This document shows positions 1 through 5,238 of a stretch of DNA of 5,238 bases, piece by piece. The DNA lies in the NCBI GenBank assembly GCA_017538635.1, contig JAFYIM010000357.1, forward strand, positions 1-5,238, written 5' to 3'. This DNA is from a bacterium. Lineage in GTDB: Bacteria > UBA3054. The notes below the pieces were generated by a model. It ran no database searches. It was not told the origin of the DNA and saw only the letters and a list, made by a program, of their open reading frames with translations. A program made the translations under genes and the position numbers. Position 1 is the first letter of the stretch, and every line of letters starts with the position of its first letter.

Positions 1-1
1 C

Positions 2-529
2 GATATCTGCGTCGGCATGAAGGTCGTTCCCGAGAAGAGGAACGGAAACTACGTTTTCCGCGACGACTATTCCGAATTCATCTACACCATAGCTACCGGT
101 AAATTTACTTACAACGACCGCTACGCCGAGGATTGGATCTCCATTCTGACTTTTAATAAAAACGACGACATGTATTATTCCAACGAACTGACGCAGGGCA
201 TAGGGAAGATCAAAGGGCAGGGAACGCTTCTGGATCCCGTGATGCCTTATTTCAACGACAATTACGGCATAACGCTCTACAATTCCGACGAGGAGAAACC
301 TTTTGTTGTCAGCGATTCCATGGTAACTTTGCAGCCGATAGGCCAAAACTTCACTTACAGCGGCGAGACTTACCTGGGAACGAAGATCAAAGTTACGGTG
401 AAAAGAAAGACCGGAAAAGTCAACTTCAAGATGAAAGTCAAAAAGGAAGCGTGGAACACGGATTTCACTTCCGTGGTCCCGAGCCTTTGCTGGTTTGTAG
501 AAGATCCTCCCTCGGAGGATAAAGAATAA
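2..529 (+). CDS. C-terminal part of a secreted subtilase paralogue (5' end outside window)
   Basis: The frame is open from the left edge (codons begin at position 2) to a TAA at 527-529, giving about 175 residues. The ATG at 17 is internal and is not a credible start: the codons before it (Asp-Ile-Cys-Val-Gly) align with the paralogue (Asn-Ile-Phe-Ile-Gly), and no ribosome site precedes it. What is visible corresponds to the last part (about residue 710 onward) of the complete subtilase downstream. Shared landmarks are an aromatic F-x-Y...KF-[ST]-Y stretch, an IS-[IF]-LT block followed by a YY pair, an IKGxG turn, and the lysine-rich block KTGKxxxKMK near the end. The domain looks beta-rich, with no membrane helix and no sorting motif I recognise. 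No protease residues lie inside the window, so calling the whole gene a subtilase is inferred from homology of this tail and from tandem position. It ends 8 bases before the next gene, with a small hairpin inside its last codons. It could instead be a different protein sharing only the tail domain. Confidence 0.75.
   Translation, partial: DICVGMKVVPEKRNGNYVFRDDYSEFIYTIATGKFTYNDRYAEDWISILTFNKNDDMYYSNELTQGIGKIKGQGTLLDPVMPYFNDNYGITLYNSDEEKPFVVSDSMVTLQPIGQNFTYSGETYLGTKIKVTVKRKTGKVNFKMKVKKEAWNTDFTSVVPSLCWFVEDPPSEDKE
398..439 (+). repeat. Tail-domain repeat block, copy in gene 1
   Basis: This 42-base coding block (Val-Lys-Arg-Lys-Thr-Gly-Lys...Lys-Met-Lys-Val) matches 3043-3084 of the next gene at 35 of 42 bases by hand count, including a 12-base identity AAGACCGGAAAA. 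It is the best-conserved part of the C-terminal domain. The spacing of 2645 bases agrees with the duplication unit defined by the gene starts. Confidence 0.6.
504..520 (+). other. Perfect short hairpin at the gene 1 / gene 2 junction
   Basis: ATCCTCC (504-510), a three-base loop CTC, then GGAGGAT (514-520) form a perfect 7-bp stem within the last codons of the upstream gene. The right arm contains GGAGG, a Shine-Dalgarno-like core, but it sits about 19 bases before the ATG at 538, too far for normal use. There is no T-run after it, so it is not an intrinsic terminator. It could affect translational coupling or mRNA stability, or be chance within Asp-Pro-Pro-Ser-Glu-Asp codons. Confidence 0.35.
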
Positions 530-531
530 GG
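527..531 (+). promoter_or_regulatory. Ribosome binding site of the complete subtilase gene
   Basis: TAAGG overlaps the TAA stop of the upstream gene and lies six bases before the ATG at 538. It is a weak (AAGG) but well-spaced Shine-Dalgarno. The same TAAGG is found at the same place before the next paralogue, which supports both start choices. Overlap with the stop codon suggests translational coupling to the gene before it. Confidence 0.6.
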
Positions 532-549
532 CAACATATGAAAAAACTC
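527..549 (+). repeat. Leader/start direct repeat, copy A
   Basis: This segment contains TAAGG, a six-base spacer and CATATGAAAAAACTC across the start codon. Copy B at 3177-3200 differs only in the spacer (seven bases). The start-to-start distance of 2651 bases defines the tandem-duplication unit. The shared leader shows that the translation-initiation region was duplicated with the coding sequence. Confidence 0.7.
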
Positions 550-3162
550 CCGCTGCTTGTTTCGCTTTTTTCTCTTTCTCTTTTCGCCGATCCAGGTTTG
601 ATCAAGCTGGCCAAAGCCACCATCGATCCGACTGCGCCGACCTGCAACAATTTCCAGTCTTCGGTTTGCTCTTTGTCCAGTGCCGGCACGCGCTTGTACA
701 TCGTGCAGCCGGAAACTAATTTCACGGATGAGGAGCGCGTTCGTGTTGAAAAGCTTGGGATCATTTTCCGCGGCAACATTCCGCCCAACGCCTATCTCGT
801 TGAGTCGTCCGAAAGAGATCTTGCGGCGCTCTTGGAAGAATTCTCAATCCTTTACGCCGGCGAATATCTGCCGGAATACAAACTGCTTTACCAGGGCGCT
901 GACGAAACGGGTGTCAACGCGGCAGGCGAGGAGATCTCCTATCCCGTCAAGGTGGGAACTTTCAGGAAGGAATGCCTAGGTGATATCGTGAAAGCGCTGG
1001 AAGCTTTGGGCGCGCCGGATATTGCGGAAGTCAGTGGTACCCTGGAGCCCTGCGTCAGGACTAAACTCACGAACAGCGAGGCAAAAGAGATCGCCAAAAG
1101 GGGAGACGTGGCTTTCATCGAGCCTTATGCTCCGGCGAAGCCTTTGAACGACGTCGCCAAGAGCGGAAACCTTGCCAATCTAGAAGATCTGCAGTTAGCC
1201 GGCTACACCGGCAAAGGTCAGATGGTCTGCATTCACGACACGGGCTTGGACAACGGCGACATGGCGAACATTCATCCCGACTTCAAGAATAAGAAGATCA
1301 TAGGACGCGCCACCACCGAAGTCGCCCAGGAGCGCGGCTCTTACGACGATTGGCGCGACAACGGCGATCACGGCACGCATGTGGCCGGTTCCGCCGTCGG
1401 CACGGGAGCAGCCAGCAAAGGCCAGTACCGCGGCATGGCGCCGGACGCTTCGCTTTTCTTTTTGGCCGCCGGCAGGAGCGACGGATATATCGGCGTCGGC
1501 AACGCGGCTGATCTTACGAACACTTACCATTCCGGCTGCCGCGTCATGAACAACAGCTGGGGCATCACCAGCGACGGCTATTACAGTTCGGAAGCACGTC
1601 TATACGATTCACTCATCTGGCTCTACCCTGACTACACGGTCTGCTTTTCATCCGGCAACGCGAACAAAAAAGCCTATGTTCCCACGCAAAGCACCATGAA
1701 CCAGGCTTCCGCCGCCAAGAACGTCATCACGGTCGGCGCCGCGGAAAGCTACCGCCCTGAAGAGGGCAGCGACGCCAAGCCGGACGACGGCGTGCACCAG
1801 GGCATGGCCTGGTTTTCAAGCCGCGGCCCCTGCCGCGACGGCAGGATCAAACCGGACGTCGTGGCGCCGGGAACTTATATTTATTCGACTTTGTCCAGCA
1901 ATTTGCACTCTTCCGTAAGGAGTGAATATTACTGCTATATGTCCGGCACCAGCATGTCGAGCCCCATTACGGCCGGCTGCTGCGCCATAATAAGGGATTA
2001 TCTCAATAAAAAGCACTCTGTTGACTCGGCCAGCGCCGCGCTTGTGAAAGCGATCCTTGTGACCGGCGCCCGCACGCTTATCCCCGGTCAGTATGAAAAA
2101 GAATTTGAAGACGTCAGGCCCAACCCAGTGGAAGGGCACGGGCACATCAACATAAAGGAGAGCCTTGAGCCTACGGACGGCGAAATGCTTTTCAGCGAAT
2201 TCGCTTTAAGCAAGTCCGGGCAGGCTGTCACCAACGTCTATTCCAAGAAGACCGTTTGCGACCTGAACGTCGGTTTGGTCTGGTCCGACTATCCGGGTTC
2301 TGTCGGCGCGGCCAAGGCGCTGGTCAACGACATTGACCTTTATGTCGTCGATCCCAACGGCACGAAGCACACCCTGAACGACCACCTTAACAACGTGGAA
2401 GTTTTGCACATCTACGAAGCTCCGGAAGGCGAGTACAAGGTGATCGCCAGAGCCAAAAACATCATGCAGGGCCCGCAGGAGTGCGCCCTGGTCTTCCATT
2501 ACCGCGCCTCCGAGCGCACTGCCGGCAAAGGCCGCTACACTTTCAGGCCGATGGACTGGAAGGGCAGCCTTAATTTCTCGCTTACGGGGACGCTTGGAAG
2601 CAAAGGACGCTCCGCGGTCGAGTACACCGGCTACATGGGGATCTTCAACACTGTTAAAAACATCTTTATCGGCAGAAAGTTCTCCCCCAAGCTGGAGAAG
2701 GGGAAACTTGTCGTTAAAGACGGCGGATTTTCCTTCTCTTACGCGACGAAGAACGACAAGTTCTCCTATTCCGACAAAGGGGCCACGAACTATATCTCGT
2801 TTTTGACTTACGACGGCAGCATGATCTATTACACGCCGCCTGACAAAGCCGCGATAAAAGGGAAGGGCGTCATCTTGGACGATCTGAAGGACGCCTACGG
2901 CGAAGATACCGAGATGACTATCATCAACACCGATGACGGCGATGTCAGGTTCGTGGGTGACTCTCTCTGCCGGGGCGAGGACAAAGGCAAGGTGATAGTT
3001 TATTCCGGTTCTCCCGCGGAAGGGACCACGGTCAAAGCCAGCGTGAAAAAGAAGACCGGAAAATTCAGCCTCAAGATGAAACTGATCTCCTCCGGAGAAG
3101 GAGATCCGGCTTCCCTGGCGATAGGCCTTAACGAATGGATAAACGACAACAGCACTGAATAG
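538..3162 (+). CDS. Secreted subtilisin-like serine protease (S8A, KP-43 type)
   Basis: This is an 874-residue exported endopeptidase. Residues 1-17 form a short signal peptide (Met-Lys-Lys-Leu, hydrophobic core, likely cleavage after Ala17 before Asp-Pro-Gly). Residues about 51-199 are a propeptide region that reads as two similar beta-alpha-beta modules (51-116 and 135-199). The catalytic domain spans about 205-545: Asp234 in DTGLD, His278 in HGTHVAG, oxyanion Asn374 in SSGN, Ser472 in GTSMSSP, plus FSSRGP and KPDVVAPGT. All catalytic residues are present, so activity is expected. Residues about 548-655 match the beta-sandwich that follows the catalytic domain in KP-43-type subtilases (VWSDYPG, LVNDIDLYVVDPNG, NNVEV). 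Residues about 675-874 are an extra beta-rich tail like that of the gene before it. This length is long for the family because of the tail. Start: ATG 538 has TAAGG six bases upstream, is followed at once by the signal peptide, and is conserved in the downstream paralogue. Substrate is unknown; general extracellular proteolysis is the default inference. Confidence 0.93.
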   Translation: MKKLPLLVSLFSLSLFADPGLIKLAKATIDPTAPTCNNFQSSVCSLSSAGTRLYIVQPETNFTDEERVRVEKLGIIFRGNIPPNAYLVESSERDLAALLEEFSILYAGEYLPEYKLLYQGADETGVNAAGEEISYPVKVGTFRKECLGDIVKALEALGAPDIAEVSGTLEPCVRTKLTNSEAKEIAKRGDVAFIEPYAPAKPLNDVAKSGNLANLEDLQLAGYTGKGQMVCIHDTGLDNGDMANIHPDFKNKKIIGRATTEVAQERGSYDDWRDNGDHGTHVAGSAVGTGAASKGQYRGMAPDASLFFLAAGRSDGYIGVGNAADLTNTYHSGCRVMNNSWGITSDGYYSSEARLYDSLIWLYPDYTVCFSSGNANKKAYVPTQSTMNQASAAKNVITVGAAESYRPEEGSDAKPDDGVHQGMAWFSSRGPCRDGRIKPDVVAPGTYIYSTLSSNLHSSVRSEYYCYMSGTSMSSPITAGCCAIIRDYLNKKHSVDSASAALVKAILVTGARTLIPGQYEKEFEDVRPNPVEGHGHINIKESLEPTDGEMLFSEFALSKSGQAVTNVYSKKTVCDLNVGLVWSDYPGSVGAAKALVNDIDLYVVDPNGTKHTLNDHLNNVEVLHIYEAPEGEYKVIARAKNIMQGPQECALVFHYRASERTAGKGRYTFRPMDWKGSLNFSLTGTLGSKGRSAVEYTGYMGIFNTVKNIFIGRKFSPKLEKGKLVVKDGGFSFSYATKNDKFSYSDKGATNYISFLTYDGSMIYYTPPDKAAIKGKGVILDDLKDAYGEDTEMTIINTDDGDVRFVGDSLCRGEDKGKVIVYSGSPAEGTTVKASVKKKTGKFSLKMKLISSGEGDPASLAIGLNEWINDNSTE
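3043..3084 (+). repeat. Tail-domain repeat block, copy in gene 2
   Basis: Counterpart of 398-439, encoding residues 836-849 with the KTGKxxxKMK motif (residues 839-848). Its conservation while the rest of the tail has drifted points to a structural or functional constraint on this lysine-rich strand pair. Confidence 0.6.
3084..3106 (+). other. Inverted repeat near the 3' end of the complete subtilase gene
   Basis: GATCTCCT (3084-3091) and AGGAGATC (3099-3106) are perfect 8-base complements around a seven-base loop. The element lies inside coding sequence, about 55 bases before the stop codon, with no T-tract after it. Its right arm is again purine-rich and Shine-Dalgarno-like. It may be a coincidental or weak mRNA structure; I do not call it a terminator. 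Confidence 0.25.
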
Positions 3163-3176
3163 AATACAGTTTAAAT

Positions 3177-3181
3177 TAAGG
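3177..3181 (+). promoter_or_regulatory. Ribosome binding site of the third subtilase gene
   Basis: TAAGG followed by A (AAGGA core) lies seven bases before the ATG at 3189, inside the 26-base gap after the preceding TAG stop. The gap is otherwise AT-rich (AATACAGTTTAAAT) and shows no terminator hairpin or convincing promoter, so readthrough from the upstream gene is the simplest reading. Confidence 0.6.
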
Positions 3182-3200
3182 AACACATATGAAAAAACTC
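3177..3200 (+). repeat. Leader/start direct repeat, copy B
   Basis: Second copy of the element at 527-549: TAAGG, a seven-base spacer and CATATGAAAAAACTC. Just downstream another shared stretch, CGCCGATCCAGG, encodes the Ala-Asp-Pro-Gly at the signal-peptide junction in both genes. It marks the second boundary of the duplicated unit. Confidence 0.7.
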
Positions 3201-5238
3201 GCTCTTTTAACCGCATTCATTTCCCTAACCCTTCTCGCCGATCCAGGCAAGATCAAGCTTATCAAGGCTACCATCGATCCGGGCGCTCCGGCTGTCAACA
3301 GTCTGCAAGCTCCGGTTTGCACTCCGACCGCGGACGGCACGCGCATCTACATCGTGCAGCCTCTTTGCAACTTTACGCCGGAGGAACGCGAAGAGATCAA
3401 AGCCCTCGGCGTCACGATTCAGGGCAACATCCCGCCCAACGCCTATTTCGTCGAGGCGGGGGAATCCGAACTGGCCGCTTTGAAAGAGCGTTTTTCCCTG
3501 CTTTACGTCGGGGAATATCTGCCTGAATACAAAATGACCTATCCCGGAGCCGCTATTGCCAGCGTTTCCGCCGCCGGCGAAGAGGAATACCATCCCGTGC
3601 AGGTCGGCACTATCAGGAAGGAATATCTTCCCGCGATAAAAGAAGCGCTGGAAAATGTCGGCGCCAAAGAAGTGCAAGAGCTCTTCAACACGCTGGAACC
3701 CTGCGTGAAGGCGCTCATAACGAACAGCCAGGCTTATGAGATCGCCAAGAGGGGAGACGTGGCCTTCTTGGAACCCTACGCGCCTGAAGAGATCTGCAAC
3801 GACGTCGCTAGATCGGAATTCCTGTGCAACGTGGACGACCTCCAGCTGGAGGGCTACACCGGCAAAGGGCAGATGGTCTGCATCCAGGACACCGGCCTTG
3901 ACAACGGCGACCCGGACAACATCCACCCGGACTTCAAAGGCAAAGTAATAAAAGGCCGCGGCACCGCCGGCATCGCCAGGGAAAGAGGCACCTATGACGA
4001 CTGGGCCGACGCGGGCAACCACGGCACGCACGTTTGCGGTTCCGCCACCGGCAACGGCGCCGCCAGCGACGGGCAATATCGCGGCATGGCTTGCGACGCC
4101 GACATCTTCTGCCTGTGCGCCGGTCTTAGGAGCGGCTACATCTCTTCCGGCACGGAAGAAGACCTGCAGAACACCTATAATGAAGGCGCCCGAGTCATGA
4201 ACAACAGCTGGGGCAGCAACAGCGACGGTTATTACGGCAGCGGCGCGCGCCTCTACGACCAGATCATCTGGAACAACAAAGACTACACCATCTGCTTTTC
4301 TTCCGGCAACGGCAACAAGAAGATCGACCTGCCCACGCAGAGCGCCATCATGTACGATTCCGCCGCCAAGAACATCATTACGGTGGGCGGTTCCGAAAAC
4401 TGGCGTCCCAAGCTGGCCACCGAGTGCGAGCCCTTCGACGGCGTGCATCAGGGCATCGCGGACTTTTCCGCCAGGGGCCCCTGCGCCGACGGCCGCACCA
4501 AACCGGACATCATCGCTCCGGCCACCGGCGTCTATTCGACTTTGGCCAGCGCTGACAAGACCAGCACCAGAGCGCAGTATTACACCTATATGGGCGGCAC
4601 GTCCATGGCGAGCCCCATCGCGGCCGGCTGCGCGGCGGTGGTCAGGGATTACCTCACCAACAACAGGCACGTGGAAAGCCCCAGCGCCGCGCTGGTAAAA
4701 TGCGTCATGTGCGTGGGCGCCAAGTCGCTCTTCCCCGGCCAGTACGACCGCTTCATGGAGATCCCTCTCATGCGCCCGAACAATGTGGAAGGCAACGGGC
4801 ACGTGAACGTGAAAGAGAGCCTTGAGCCCACGGACGGCCAGATGTCTTTTGCCGAAATGAGTCTCGGATCCACCGGCAAAGCGGTGACGAACTACTTCGA
4901 GAAACCGGGCGGCTGCGACCTCGTCGTCGGCCTTTGCTGGTCTGACTATCCCGGCACCTGGGGCGCCGAAAAGGCGCTGGTCAACGATCTGGACCTTACC
5001 GTCGTGGATCCTGCAGGCCTGAGCCATCACCTTAACGACCACCTCAACAACATCGAAGTCATGAGGCTCGGCAATTCTCCCGCCGGCTACTACACCGTCA
5101 TCGTCAAGGCTTACAATATCATGGAAGGCGTCCAGCCCTGCGCCGTGGTCTTCAGCTACGGCAAAGGCTGGAAAGTCGGCAATCTCGCCTTCACGGAGGA
5201 GCCTTCCTTCCCCTGGAAAGAGACGACTTGCAAACTTA
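3189..5238 (+). CDS. Secreted subtilisin-like serine protease paralogue (3' end outside window)
   Basis: The frame is open from ATG 3189 to the right edge (683 codons and one base, no stop). The product is a second exported S8A protease, colinear with the gene upstream and without net indels through Ser472. It has the same short signal peptide ending LLA before Asp-Pro-Gly and the same two-part propeptide. The catalytic residues are Asp234 (DTGLD), His278 (HGTHVCG), Asn374 (SSGN) and Ser472 (GTSMASP). The KP-43-type beta-sandwich follows (CWSDYPG, LVNDLDLTVVDP, NNIEV), offset by two residues owing to a small insertion near residue 525. After about residue 660 similarity to the upstream paralogue fades, so its tail domain may differ. 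It is cysteine-rich: I count 20 in 683 residues against 14 in the whole 874-residue neighbour, including a cluster C283, C302, C308, C310 around the active-site histidine. APAT replaces the usual APGT after KPDII. The full length is probably near 870-880 residues if it keeps a comparable tail. Substrate is unknown. Confidence 0.92.
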   Translation, partial: MKKLALLTAFISLTLLADPGKIKLIKATIDPGAPAVNSLQAPVCTPTADGTRIYIVQPLCNFTPEEREEIKALGVTIQGNIPPNAYFVEAGESELAALKERFSLLYVGEYLPEYKMTYPGAAIASVSAAGEEEYHPVQVGTIRKEYLPAIKEALENVGAKEVQELFNTLEPCVKALITNSQAYEIAKRGDVAFLEPYAPEEICNDVARSEFLCNVDDLQLEGYTGKGQMVCIQDTGLDNGDPDNIHPDFKGKVIKGRGTAGIARERGTYDDWADAGNHGTHVCGSATGNGAASDGQYRGMACDADIFCLCAGLRSGYISSGTEEDLQNTYNEGARVMNNSWGSNSDGYYGSGARLYDQIIWNNKDYTICFSSGNGNKKIDLPTQSAIMYDSAAKNIITVGGSENWRPKLATECEPFDGVHQGIADFSARGPCADGRTKPDIIAPATGVYSTLASADKTSTRAQYYTYMGGTSMASPIAAGCAAVVRDYLTNNRHVESPSAALVKCVMCVGAKSLFPGQYDRFMEIPLMRPNNVEGNGHVNVKESLEPTDGQMSFAEMSLGSTGKAVTNYFEKPGGCDLVVGLCWSDYPGTWGAEKALVNDLDLTVVDPAGLSHHLNDHLNNIEVMRLGNSPAGYYTVIVKAYNIMEGVQPCAVVFSYGKGWKVGNLAFTEEPSFPWKETTCKL

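Noticed and set aside
17..19. ATG at 17 as the true start of the first gene
   Set aside because: The frame is open to the window edge, upstream codons align with the paralogue, and there is no Shine-Dalgarno or signal peptide.
1195..2145. Two minus-strand frames of about 110 codons opposite the catalytic domain
   Set aside because: Same antisense-shadow explanation; their sequences mirror the conserved + strand motifs in reverse complement.
3163..3188. Possible internal promoter or terminator in the AT-rich 26-base gap
   Set aside because: No inverted repeat with T-tract and no pair of -35/-10-like boxes at proper spacing; the gap is too short for an independent control region.
2206..3216. 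336-codon open frame on the minus strand
   Set aside because: Antisense to the end of the complete subtilase and the start of the next gene. It shows no recognisable domain and would conflict with the well-supported + strand frame.
61..4500. Local base-composition shifts as evidence of transfer (hand counts of G+C: 26/60 at 61-120, 41/60 at 1321-1380, 30/60 at 2701-2760, 44/60 at 4441-4500)
   Set aside because: GC-rich and AT-richer 60-base blocks occur within the same catalytic domain (27/60 at 4261-4320), so the variation reflects amino-acid content and sampling rather than a clean boundary.
3225..5042. 605-codon open frame on the minus strand
   Set aside because: It lies wholly antisense to the third subtilase, whose frame shows a full set of family motifs. 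The translation is rich in Val/Ala/Gly/His/Arg with no recognisable domain, typical of a shadow frame opposite GC-rich codons.
538..5238. Protease array as part of a defence, lantibiotic or cyanobactin-type system
   Set aside because: No precursor peptide, modification enzyme, nuclease or sensor gene is visible; all frames are secreted subtilases with general-protease architecture.

Overview
The window is a fragment of a head-to-tail array of related genes on the + strand. All three reading frames that look real belong to one family of secreted subtilisin-type (S8A) serine proteases. Layout: (1) positions 2-529, the 3' end of a gene that starts upstream of the window and encodes only a C-terminal beta-rich domain here; (2) positions 538-3162, a complete 874-residue subtilase with signal peptide, propeptide region, catalytic domain, KP-43-type beta-sandwich and a C-terminal domain homologous to the one ending gene 1; (3) positions 3189-5238, a paralogue of gene 2 that runs off the right edge after 683 codons. 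The gaps are only 8 and 26 bases and no terminator is visible, so the three genes are probably co-transcribed from a promoter left of the window.

Genes 2 and 3 begin with nearly the same leader (TAAGG, a short spacer, then CATATGAAAAAACTC). Their Asp/His/Asn/Ser active-site residues fall at identical numbers (234, 278, 374, 472), so they arose by tandem duplication of a unit of about 2.65 kb. Over residues 234-313 a hand count gives 56 identical of 80. The copies are old enough to have diverged substantially, yet each keeps an intact reading frame and catalytic centre, which suggests a maintained multi-protease battery rather than a recent duplication.

The organism is a bacterium with moderately GC-rich coding sequence and Shine-Dalgarno-led genes. 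Short Lys-Lys-Leu signal peptides indicate Sec export. I cannot name the taxon from the sequence. Expanded families of large secreted proteins with lysine-rich 'TGK' tail domains make me think of the PVC group (for example Lentisphaerota/Verrucomicrobiota from gut or sediment), but that is only an impression.

Together the genes would supply several extracellular or cell-surface proteases with different specificities for degrading protein outside the cytoplasm. No RNA genes, CRISPR arrays or mobile elements were seen. The long minus-strand open frames are antisense shadows of the protease genes.
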